Made by a program: the position numbers and the translations under genes. Positions 11,491 through 19,599 of a stretch of 64,000 nucleotides of DNA are shown here, in pieces. Every line of letters begins with the position of its first letter. The first letter of the stretch is position 1. The DNA comes from Drosophila miranda (Eukaryota; Arthropoda; Insecta; Diptera; Drosophilidae): contig NC_046676.1 of NCBI RefSeq assembly GCF_003369915.1, positions 16,784,001-16,848,000 on the forward strand. The letters are read 5' to 3'. Below the pieces are notes generated by a model. It was given only the letters and a program-made list of their open reading frames with translations. It did not search any database and was not told the DNA's origin.

Positions 11491-12379
11491 TTAAAGCTTT
11501 TGGGAGCGATCCTTCCCAGCCAGTGGTTTGTTGCGTTCATCCCAAAGCGTAACTCCGTCACAGGCACAGATTCTCTTAAAGTTCTCCATTATTCCCGCCG
11601 AACGAGCAATTATCCCGCAGGCGATTCTGCAAAGAAATATGCACTTGCAATCAATACAAAATACGTCGTCATTTACATACCTTTCGCCCGAGTTGCCATC
11701 AATCAGACTTTGGTCGTTTGCACCTTGCCCCAGATCATCGGCACTGGCTGTTATAACAACGGCTCTTCCGATTATCTCGGCCACCTCGAGCTCAGCATCT
11801 ACGAATCGGGTTTTGGCCCGTCCACTCTCATCTGCGCGTATATTCCCCAAGTCACCGGCATGACGTTCTGTGGCCGATGCTTCTGGGCTGCCGTGACGCG
11901 ACCGACGCGGATTGTAGTGGTCGCCAACAGAGGCGCACCCTGAGGATACGTCGCCACTTTCATGAATGTGGAAGCCGTGCAATCCCGGCTCCAAGCCGTC
12001 CACTACGACATCTACCAAAACACCGGGCGCCTTTGCACTGATGGCCGTGAATCGCACAACACCCTGGACAGGCGTTCGGTCCACCACACTGCCGGTTGTG
12101 TTGATCAGGGCAACTGCCGACTGACCGCCAAAGCCCGAAAGCACCGCCTTGCGACCGGTGGCCTCAATCTTCTCGTGCACTTCTGACCATGGACTCTCAG
12201 TCTGAACAATCACGCGCCCCTCTTGAATGTCTACATCCACTTCACCCAAACCATCCAGAGCCTTTCGCAGCGTGTTCGCATAAGCCTCGTCCCCCTTTTT
12301 CATCTGAACTGCAAATTCAATCTACACTTTAAAATGAGCGCCTGTCTTCTCCATCAATATTTACCTTAACAGAACCCAT
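11491..12379 (-). CDS. Ccs: Copper chaperone for superoxide dismutase, lacking the domain I MxCxxC motif
   Basis: Exons 12365-12379 (only MGSVK), 11681-12321 and 11491-11626 total 264 codons (263 aa). The second acceptor is the AG before ATTGAA; the nearer TTGCAG would break the frame. Domain I (about 1-70) has the ferredoxin-like fold signature ending AVLSGFGGQSAVAL, but the metal motif position reads VQMKKGDEAY instead of MxCxxC. Domain II is SOD1-like, with HGFHIHESGD, HYNPRRSRHGSP and RHAGDLGNI. The SOD1 copper-ligand histidine in the VVHEKADD region is absent here (VVITASADD), so it is a chaperone and not an enzyme. Domain III retains the CxC copper-transfer motif (RICACDG). Family knowledge: CCS binds SOD1, delivers copper and forms its disulfide, in cytosol and the mitochondrial intermembrane space. 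Confidence 0.9.
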
Positions 12380-12658
12380 TCTGATGACATGCACAAAGTG
12401 CCGACTAATAATGATAAACAAAGTTCTCTTTTTTTAGAGTTTAAGTTAGCATGCTACCCTTGAGCAGCGTGGGATTATTTGGCCGGCCGCCTGTAGAAGG
12501 AGGAAAATGCCAAGTCAATGAATAGTAGATTGTAGTACTTATTATAGTTTTATATCAATTTCGTCAATATTATCGGTGTTGTTGTACTTTTTAACAGTAT
12601 TTACAATTCACACGACCGGAAGAGCAGAACTACGCGGTAACTACACATTTGCTACATA

Positions 12659-12951
12659 ATGGGAGGAAAAAGAGGGTATGGAAAACAGGCAAAACGGCCA
12701 AGAAAATGCATCGCATGCAAGGTAAAATCCACCGCTTTTGCTTACTATACCTTGAAAACGAAATCGGCTGTTTTTTGATAGAATATGGTCACATTGCAAA
12801 GTGTGCTGATACGTTTATGGTCGTATGACACTGCACCTCAAGACCAATCAAGTCTGCCAGACAGAGATAACATTATGGTAAGTTTGGCTTTCCATTTCCA
12901 AAACAGCGTAATTAAAATTCCGTTCAGGTCGTTCTAAATTGTCACAAATAG
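12659..12951 (+). CDS. Possible 60-aa three-exon small gene
   Basis: A plus-strand reading with exons 12659-12721, 12782-12877 and 12928-12951 gives 61 codons in one frame with consensus donors (GTAAAA, GTAAGT) and acceptors (GATAG, TTCAG). The product would be very basic at the start (MGGKRGYGKQAKRPRKC), with a CIAC pair and a final CHK. It is divergent from Ccs and fills an otherwise empty gap. Against it: no family is recognised, intron 2 is only 50 bp, and short frames with plausible splice sites arise by chance. A leader exon or a non-coding RNA is an alternative. Confidence 0.28.
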
Positions 12952-13275
12952 TGTCACATGTCGCAGCTCTTGAACTGATCGCCGTAAGACAGTAGACTAG
13001 ATATAATGACGTCTTTCAGATTAGATTAAGTGCGTTGTTATACGACATGACTCAAAAGTGCTTAATATTTGTATCTCTTAAAATATTTATTTCAGCCTAG
13101 ATTGTATTAATACATATTTACAATAAGCCAAACTTAAACTCTAGCGCTTAAATATGTACTTAGGATGCACCTAATAAAATCACACATGTTCATTTCTGAA
13201 ATGAAAAGCACACACAAATTGACATCTGTGCGGCCCAGAGTGGCTCGGGAAATGCAGCAGTACCCAATCACCCAA

Positions 13276-13718
13276 TCAAACTTCCGTATTGGATGCCGTG
13301 TTCGGCAGGGTCAGAGGGGCACCGCGGCCAACATTGGTGTTTGTTGGGGTCTGTGCGGCACGCGATGTCGACGGTTCCGGCTCCATCGTGATGACTGTGG
13401 GTGATATCGCCGACCCCGCCCCCGCCTCCGCAGCCCCGGCGTACGGATCTGACTCCGAATATGGCGGAGCTGGCAAAGCCGCTATCCCAATGGGGCTGGG
13501 AACAGCCAAGGGCGAGTGAGGTGCCGCGGCGGCTGCCGTTGGCGTTGTCAGATTACACATGCGCATCACCTCGTCATAGCTGGGCAGCTCCTTGTCGTCC
13601 TTCTCCAGCTGGCTGCGAATGCGGGCCGACTCCTCGCTGCTTGGCTCGATGAAGAATATATCGCCATACCGGTTGTGCGGCCGATCCTCCGAAGTGTTCA
13701 GCGCACCCCCCTGGCGAT
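13276..13718 (-). CDS. Shared 3' exon: cytoplasmic tail with LPSY motif and C-terminal PDZ ligand
   Basis: After the acceptor TTCCAG the frame completes a split GAT codon and encodes about 147 residues to a TGA at 13276-13278. The start of the tail is charged and looks folded or conserved (NRYGDIFFIEPSSEESARIR, then SQLEKDDKELPSYDEVMRMC). The LPSYDEV core is a PY-type motif of the kind bound by Nedd4-family WW domains. The rest is Ala/Pro/Ser/Thr-rich and probably disordered, with an APPYSESDPY patch. The last residues are SNTEV, a class I PDZ ligand (T-x-V). A minus-strand poly(A) signal lies at 13086-13091. The function as a shared sorting or scaffold tail is inferred from the motifs. Confidence 0.75.
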
Positions 13719-16700
13719 CTGGAAGAAATGAGGCAATACCAATTAGCAACACAGTCTATATCTATCCACACGATTAGCGAGCGGGTACCAAGCTGGCGCA
13801 GTCGTTGTCGGTTCTGCGCCACGGAGTCGTGCATGCGCTTTGCCAACTATCAAATCAAATCGAAACAAAATAAATCAATTATGGGCCCATTGTTACTTGT
13901 CGCTCCCTCCGACCGAGCGAGCGAGCGAGCGAGCCTCAAGCTCAATGGATAATTACGTATATCAGTTGGCTTATTGCAAATATGGCGAACACAAAACCAA
14001 ACGCCACAATCAAATTAGATGTCAAAGTCATTCTGCGGCTGCGGCTGAAGTTCTACTACCAAAATAATCGCCCCACACCACCGCTTCAAGCCAACCACCG
14101 AGTAGCGATTAGATAAACCCCCACACAGCCCACATTTGGCACACGTTACCATTTCCAATGTCATATCGTAGATGCCTCTGTCGTTGCTGCTGCTGTTGCT
14201 GCCGTCGTTGTCGTGGTGGGCAGATCTTGGCCAGCGTTCGACTCTTGATGCGCACATAGTAGCAGGCGATCGGTAGGAGGCAGAAGAAGAAGACAACAAG
14301 AGCTATGTAGATGACCACATGGATTCCAAAGTCAGAATCGCCCCAATCCATTACGGGAGCGTACATGCTCGTATTGGGAGCAGTTCGAGCAGTTGCCGCT
14401 GCGAAGTCGTTGCCTACTGACCAAAGCCGGACTACATCCCCAACAAGCAATGGTTTCTACTTCAACGCCCATAGGGTTTCTAGGTTCTAGTTTGGCACGG
14501 CCATTGATAATCACCCGATTAGATTGTGCGCCATGTTTTGTGCACCCCGCACGTATACGATAAAACTCCGACCATATATAACCCCGCGTGGGTCATAAAT
14601 TACATATAAAATGTCTGCATAGAGCCACTCCTGAAGCAACTTACACGGCGTAGAGGACATAGCCATCTCATCGATTCGGTTCGAATCGTTGGAAGTGTTG
14701 CCCCGATCGAGAAAACATCTCTTTGCGATACATATGACGAAGCACTTAAAGTCAAAATAATGGATCAGTTATCAAGAGAATGAACGGGATCGAAAACGGG
14801 AGGAGGAGGAGTGTAGTGTCACCTGCAGCACGGCATAGGCCAGAAAACCGATGGTTAAGAGTAGGAAAAACGCTATCACAGGACCCGCATCCATTTTGAA
14901 ACAAACTCGCCAAAAGACTAACTCCATCCTGATTCGCAATGTCTGCAAGGCGATTCAACAACAAGAGAACTAATCGCAACTGGGCGGCTTATCAAGTAAC
15001 ACTTCAGGGTTTTATTGATTTATGGGGGAGCAATCGGGACGCACTCATACGTACGAGTCTCCGTCTACAAATATGTACGTACCAATAATGACAACACGAC
15101 GCCGTGGGCGACGGCGACGTTGGTCCTGAGAACGCTGGGGAGGATTGGACCCACAGCATTTGTTTAGAATGAACCAGAGCACAAACTTGGGGGGAATATC
15201 AGACGATAATATAAGAGGAGGAAATCATGTATAGCTCCCGATCCGGAAGAGGCTTGTACCTGCATCAAGAAGTATACTATAGGCATCACAAGGAAGAGTA
15301 TGAAGAAAGCTCCCACATAGACGATGAACAGATCCATTTCACTGTCTAAACACACATTCGACGCACTTGAATAACCAGCCAATACTGAGCACTCTTCTGG
15401 GCGAGCGTTGAACTAATCTTATCGGGGCCAAGGAAGCGGGTATTGAAGTGTTGATTGGCCAAGTCAATTGACTCAACAGGTCGCTATCGCACTCGACCGC
15501 ATCTCCATTTCCTTCCCCCTTGACCTCTTTTCACCGTGATCTAGGAGGGATGGGATTCAGATTCAGATTCAGTCAACCTACCGTGTCGTTGCCTTTGGGG
15601 TCGAACACGGGCTCTACGTCTATCCGGTCCGGTCCTCCAGGCCTCGTAGCAGGCCCACATGCAAAAGCGTAGGCAACAGAAGGTCACGGCACAGGAGATG
15701 AAGGCGAGGAAGAAGAAAACTAGGTAGGGCGCAAGGGCCGGCATTTTTCCACCGATAATCGAGCGCGGAGGGATCTGAATCGGGAAACCACGTAGGGTAG
15801 GTAGTCGTGTGCGCCTCTGTGAGTGATATTCGCTCCATAGAGCGGCCTTCGTGCAACTGGTAATCCTCCATTCTGGGCGCACTCGAGGCGCCTCTGGCCA
15901 AGACTTATCAGCGACTGGCGGGGAGTGCTGGCAGCAGGGATTGCAGGTGCGTCAAGGGCCGCCTGATAAGCATTCTGTGCCGTATCGCGTCGGATAAGAT
16001 AGTCGTCTGATAGTCTGTTCTGCCTTGTCTGCTGCTGCTGCCTCTGCCATTCTATTGCCATTTCATGTGACGAAATGCGTAATTTATACGAGTACACACA
16101 CCCACACGTGGAAAATGGTAACCACAATATATCTAGCAGATATGCCCCGTATAATGATGGCTGAAGGTAGAGTAATGCCAGAGTGCGGAAGCATTTAAAA
16201 CAATCGCTAATTAATTCAGAGCCAGCGTAGTAACATCGTCTGTATCATGTGGAGCAAAGCACTAAACTAAAGCCAGACAAAGGAATAACCTTTCGGACAT
16301 ACCGGAAAGTCACTTGTACCCTGCCCTGCCCCTGCCCCTGCCCCATATGGGAACTTTAATTCAATGCCAAAAATACCAAGAATACCTCTATGCTCACCTG
16401 TCCCATTGAGCGACGACGATGGGTATGATGCACTGTACCTGCTCATGGGAGTACTGACAGGGACGGGCCTCGGATGGCTGCATTTCCGGGCCACATAATT
16501 CTAGAACGGGATTGGGATTGGGATTCTCACACGCTCCTGGTGGCAGATGATGCTGCTGCGGGGCTCAAACTTACCCTCACCGGGAGGTAGACAATCAGAA
16601 TGAAGATGACAAGCAAAACCCCGAGCTCGAACCAATGGAGTTGGTCGGACATTTTACACAAAGTGCACTGGATAATTGGCTACATTATCGGATCGAAGGC

Positions 16701-19389
16701 GCTCAGGGCCAAGTGAAGACTGAGCCCTCTCGCCTACCATCTGGACAAAGTGTGTTTGAATGGAATGAGCTTCTGCTGTGGCCCCTCGAGCCCAACAGTC
16801 GTTCGAAAAGATAAGCGAAGAGAGATAACCGTATCTGGGACCCAGCTGACTCAACGATTGTCGATGTGAATGATGAATCGACCGGGCTTAGTCCTCCTCA
16901 CCTGTGTCCGCATTGGCTCCTGGCGGATCGATTCGATAGCTCTGCAGCACACGTGTTGGACCTGCACCCGCACCCGCACCCGCACCCACACCCGTACCCA
17001 GACCGGGACCAGGACCACGGTAACGTGTCCTACCCTGCTGCTGAGTGGAGCGACTCTTGTGGCGGGCGCAAAGACAACACACCTGCAACGATGAAGATCA
17101 GTAGGTAGGGTATCGATATCGATGTCGGATAACTCCACGCAACTTACGCGCACGAGCACGACCACAATGACGACAATGAGGAACCATCCCAGGAATGCGC
17201 TAACGTAAGCTACCATTATAACTGATCATTGGAGACTAGACTGGACAAATATGAGTATTCACCGAGTTCAAGTTCGAGTCGCGCCAGAGAACTGGCCGAA
17301 GAGGCGGAAGTGTAAACAGTAACTGCCTAATCAGACAAAAAAAGTCAAAGCCTAAAGTAAAACAAGCCTTATCACGGCATGGACAAGCCCGTTATTAATG
17401 GTATGTGAATAGAATTTTTTTGCACTCGACTCGGTCTATCAGCCATGGACTTTATCACTGATATGCCCCTCGATTTCCTCACACACTCGAATTGGTACGC
17501 ACCTTCTGCCACCGAGCTTTGAGCACCGCTGTTCGCCAGCATCGAATTCTGGTTCGCCTTGCTCTTGTAGCACAGCTGTCGGAGCAAACAGATTTATTGG
17601 TTAGGAACAGATCGGGGAAGAACAGAGGAAGCGGCAGGTTGGGGGCTGAACTCACAAAGGACACCAGGAGGAACAAGAGACAGATGTAGAACACGTCCGT
17701 TAGTTGCATTTTGTAAGGCCAGCAAGCAGCGAGCTAAACTGAACCGATTGGAGTCTGAGTTGGGGACGACTGAATGGCTAAATACGGCGTAGAATGCCCA
17801 ACAAGTGGTTGGCTCATATCATAAACAACTTCTTTATGCTTATACGAGCAACAAATGAGCTGATATAGAACGTTACCCCCCTGAATGCCGGGGATTATGA
17901 CTATCTTATCGGGAGAGGAGAGCTTTTGGGGCTAGGAAAGCTTTTGGGGGTGCGTTGAGATGGACTTTCTTACCCTCGATGGACAGCCGCAGCATCATCT
18001 CCTCACGCAGAATGCGCTCGTAGACCTGAATATTCCATTCCTCGACTTTCAGTTTGACGAACAGGTAGCACTCCTTGGGGCATGGGGGGAAAGGTACAAT
18101 GGGAATAGAGAGTGACAGAGATCGCGAGCTGGGGTCACTTCTGCTGGGAGCAACAGACTTACCCGGCCGACAAGCCAAAAGACGATCGAAAATAAAATAC
18201 CACAGAACCAGAATTCCGTGTACATTGGATAAGACTGAAGAATTTCGTTGGCAGACTTTCAATTTTTCCTACACCTAATAATTTCGACAAGCAGATGACG
18301 GCTGGAGCCGAAGTTGCTTGGGGGGAGTCTTATAGAAGGGGGAAAAAGTACAGATTAACTCACCCGGTTCCCGGCCATAGGCGAGGCAGCACAGACATTT
18401 CCAACTGTGCGTGGGACAAAGGTACGCCTTTGGAGAAATCGAAATCCAGTTGAAAATCACCATAATGATATCGTCCCGAAGCAGAACACTTACCCGCAGC
18501 AGAATGAGGAATATGAGAAGGAAGGATATGAAATAGTAATACTCCACGAAAGACATTTCAGCCAGAACCGAACCTGAGCGATGGGATAAGTTGATGCAAA
18601 TGAGCCTAGAGTCTAGAGGCCCCACACACCTGACCCATCCAGATTTTCTCTGATAAAGCACCGATAAACAGCGGAAAAGATAAAGAGATATCTGCCTTGC
18701 ATCACCTGGCATTCGCGAATCTTTCGTAACTCGGCTAACCAGATAAGCAAAGCAGATCTCTAATTATAGCCAAGTTCTGGTGTGGGCCAAATAAAGTAAT
18801 CAGGCATGTGCTGTGCTGTGATTACCACTATCAACTTGAATCATTTTGTGTAAATGTAGACAGCTTACCAGTACGTCTGAGAGCAGCTGTAGCTGTCCTC
18901 CCGGAACGACTCGTGCTCTCCGCACGACCAGCTCGCTTTATCTTGTTGTAGGCGTTGGCAAGGAACTGCAATTGAAAATCCTATAGAGGGGACTCCACTG
19001 GAGGATCTGAAACGAGTACTCACGACCATGATCATTACGATGACTAAGATCACTATGGAGAAAGAGCTGTATTCCGCACCCATTCTTGACCAAGTTCACG
19101 TACTAGTCCGTGCACAACAAGTGCCTCATGACAACTGACTAGGCTATCGACCCCCCATCAGTGGCTATTTTTAAGCCTGATTGCACACATCCTTATCTTA
19201 TCATCCTCTCCACATTAGTGCCAAACAATCAGAAAACAATAAAAATTGAATATTTTTCTCGATCAAATTAAAACGTACCTCTGCCTCGCACACTCCTGGT
19301 GGCCATCAGGACAATCTGCAAGAGAAAATACACATATGCAATTCATGGCTTACACACCCTCTCCTCCGCTCCCGCTGTCCCAACCCACC
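13276..19389 (-). CDS. Multi-cassette locus: variable membrane N-termini joined to one shared cytoplasmic tail
   Basis: Minus strand. One 3' coding exon (13276-13718) begins in phase 1. Upstream lie ten exon sets with clear starts and one without. Eight of the ten use two exons: exon 1 holds the ATG and a transmembrane segment and ends in phase 0; exon 2 starts in phase 0 and ends in phase 1. The other two are single exons ending in phase 1. None has its own stop before the donor. Joined to the tail they give 190, 219, 207, 201, 207, 230, 189, 201, 189 and 199 aa, every one a multiple of three codons. The predicted products have a few residues outside, one membrane pass, then a basic juxtamembrane segment (positive-inside) and the shared tail in the cytoplasm. 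GATA-type sites lie just upstream of nearly every cassette, implying separate promoters. I do not recognise the family or a fly gene name. Separate small genes sharing nothing would not explain the uniform phases and missing stops. Confidence 0.78.
13789..14894 (-). CDS. Variable cassette a (two exons, flanking cassette b)
   Basis: Exon 1 is 14823-14894 (24 codons; MDAGPVIAFFLLLT then GFLAYAVLQ, a membrane segment) and ends CAG|GTGACA. An in-frame ATG at 14927 would add MELVFWRVCFK. Exon 2 is 13789-13846 (LAKRMHDSVAQNRQRLRQL) and starts after TTGATAG, ending in phase 1. Joined to the shared tail it gives 190 aa. It is the only cassette whose two exons are separated by another cassette, so the pairing of exon 1 with exon 2 is inferred from phase and order. 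Confidence 0.6.
14150..14366 (-). CDS. Variable cassette b (single exon)
   Basis: From ATG 14366 the frame reads MYAPVMDWGDSDFG, a membrane segment (VIYIALVVFFFCLLPIACYY), then a very basic Gln-rich segment (RIKSRTLAKICPPRQRR and a Q run). It ends in phase 1 at AATG|GTAACG. Direct joining to 13718 gives 219 aa. In-frame ATGs at 14351 and 14450 are alternative starts. It has a TGATAA site at 14505-14510 rather than a full GATAAG. Confidence 0.65.
15083..15337 (-). CDS. Variable cassette c
   Basis: Exon 1 is 15260-15337 (MDLFIVYVGAFFILF, then LVMPIVYFLMQ) and ends in phase 0 at CAG|GTACAA. Exon 2 is 15083-15185 (FVLWFILNKCCGSNPPQ, then an Arg-rich run QRRRRPRRRVVII) and ends in phase 1 at ATTG|GTACGT. 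With the tail it gives 207 aa. The second hydrophobic stretch at the start of exon 2 extends the membrane segment. An in-frame ATG at 15382 is an alternative start. Confidence 0.7.
15582..15744 (-). CDS. Variable cassette d (single exon)
   Basis: ATG 15744 opens MPALAPYLVFFFLAFISCAV, continuing through a Cys-rich end of the membrane segment (TFCCLRFCMWACYEAW) into basic RTGPDRRRARVRPQRQRH. The donor CACG|GTAGGT leaves phase 1. With the tail it gives 201 aa. A TATA-like CGTATAAAT lies near 16079 on the minus strand, which would give a leader of roughly 300 nt. GATA sites are at 15904-15910, 15964-15970 and 15993-15998. Confidence 0.7.
16398..16652 (-). CDS. Variable cassette e
   Basis: Exon 1 is 16575-16652 (MSDQLHWFELGVLLVIFILI, then VYLPVR) with donor AGG|GTAAGT. 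Exon 2 is 16398-16500 (NYVARKCSHPRPVPVSTPMS, then a Ser/Tyr-rich stretch) after TTCTAG, and ends in phase 1 at ACAG|GTGAGC. With the tail it gives 207 aa. Confidence 0.7.
16902..17216 (-). CDS. Variable cassette f
   Basis: Exon 1 is 17148-17216 (MVAYVSAFLGWFLIVVIVVV, then LVR) with donor CGC|GTAAGT. Exon 2 is 16902-17082 and encodes VCCLCARHKSRSTQQQ, then a Gly/Ala-Gly repeat from a GGGTGC-type microsatellite, then VLQSYRIDPPGANADT, ending in phase 1 at ACAG|GTGAGG. With the tail it gives 230 aa, the longest form. A TCAGTT initiator-like word sits 9 bp before the ATG with a TATTTG word about 28 bp further upstream, so the leader may be very short. Confidence 0.72.
17503..17709 (-). CDS. Variable cassette g
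   Basis: Exon 1 is 17656-17709 (MQLTDVFYICLLFLLVSF) with donor TTT|GTGAGT. Exon 2 is 17503-17575 (LCYKSKANQNSMLANSGAQS then SVAE) after CCGACAG, ending in phase 1 at GAAG|GTGCGT. With the tail it gives 189 aa. CTTATC lies at 17905-17910. Confidence 0.7.
17974..18225 (-). CDS. Variable cassette h
   Basis: Exon 1 is 18163-18225 (MYTEFWFCGILFSIVFWLVG then R) with donor CGG|GTAAGT. Exon 2 is 17974-18073 (ECYLFVKLKVEEWNIQVYER, then ILREEMMLRLSIE), a probable amphipathic or coiled segment, ending in phase 1 at GAGG|GTAAGA. With the tail it gives 201 aa. A GATAAG word sits at 18228-18233, directly before the ATG. Confidence 0.7.
18364..18556 (-). CDS. Variable cassette i
   Basis: Exon 1 is 18494-18556 (MSFVEYYYFISFLLIFLILL then R) with donor CGG|GTAAGT. 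Exon 2 is 18364-18427 (AYLCPTHSWKCLCCLAYGRE then P), rich in Cys, ending in phase 1 at CCGG|GTGAGT. With the tail it gives 189 aa. The CLCCL cluster next to the membrane is a plausible palmitoylation site (inference). Confidence 0.7.
18869..19083 (-). CDS. Variable cassette j
   Basis: Exon 1 is 19024-19083 (MGAEYSSFSIVILVIVMIMV) with donor GTC|GTGAGT. Exon 2 is 18869-18965 (FLANAYNKIKRAGRAESTSR, then SGRTATAALRRT) after TTGCAG, ending in phase 1 at ACTG|GTAAGC. With the tail it gives 199 aa. Two CTTATC words overlap at 19192-19203 and a TTAAAAATAG TATA-like word lies near 19170. Confidence 0.7.
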
Positions 19390-19450
19390 TTGATAAATAT
19401 GCTGATGCCAAGGCCCAGAAACAGCAAGCACGTATAGAGGGCGACTGACC
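19279..19450 (-). pseudogene. Variable cassette k, membrane exon without a visible ATG
   Basis: Exon 2 is 19279-19315 (IVLMATRSVRGR, phase 0 to 1) after TTGCAG. The preceding exon ends at 19389 with ATCAAG|GTGGGT, and its only matching frame encodes a membrane segment (ALYTCLLFLGLGISIFIK). Upstream in that frame no ATG appears before an in-frame TGA near 19496. The nearby ATG at 19532 is in another frame. It may be a decayed cassette, use a further 5' exon, or start at a non-AUG codon. GATAAG at 19592-19597 and a TATA-like CTATAAG near 19570 show that a promoter may remain. Confidence 0.45.
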
Positions 19451-19599
19451 TTTTTGGTTCGCGGGGAGGGGAGACCGTGATGGTCCCGCCGAATCAGATG
19501 AACACGGAAAGCCAACTGAAGACTCTCTCCCATGTGGCACCAAAGAAGAGTCCAATTTGGTTCTCTTTCTTATAGACTCGCACAATATTGCGATAAGGT

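Larger units (their letters stand above)
14505..19597. promoter_or_regulatory. Series of GATA-factor-type sites upstream of the cassettes
   Basis: GATAAG or CTTATC words precede the cassettes at 14988-14994 (a), 15418-15423 (c), 15904-15910, 15964-15970 and 15993-15998 (d), 16809-16815 (e), 17368-17374 (f), 17905-17910 (g), 18228-18233 (h), 18585-18590 and 18741-18747 (i), 19192-19203 (j, double) and 19592-19597 (k). TGATAA at 14505-14510 precedes b. Most lie within 250 bp of the ATG. In flies such sites are typical of gut and fat-body genes under GATA factors (serpent, GATAe). Tissue is inferred only. Confidence 0.55.

Noticed and set aside
12308-12365. Nearer splice acceptor TTGCAG for Ccs exon 2
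   Set aside because: Using it gives an immediate frame break after MGSVK; the TGTAG acceptor 13 bp upstream restores the known family sequence.
15720-16127. 135-codon minus-strand open frame upstream of cassette d
   Set aside because: It is out of frame with cassette d, has no usable donor, and overlaps the presumed promoter and leader of d; probably chance.
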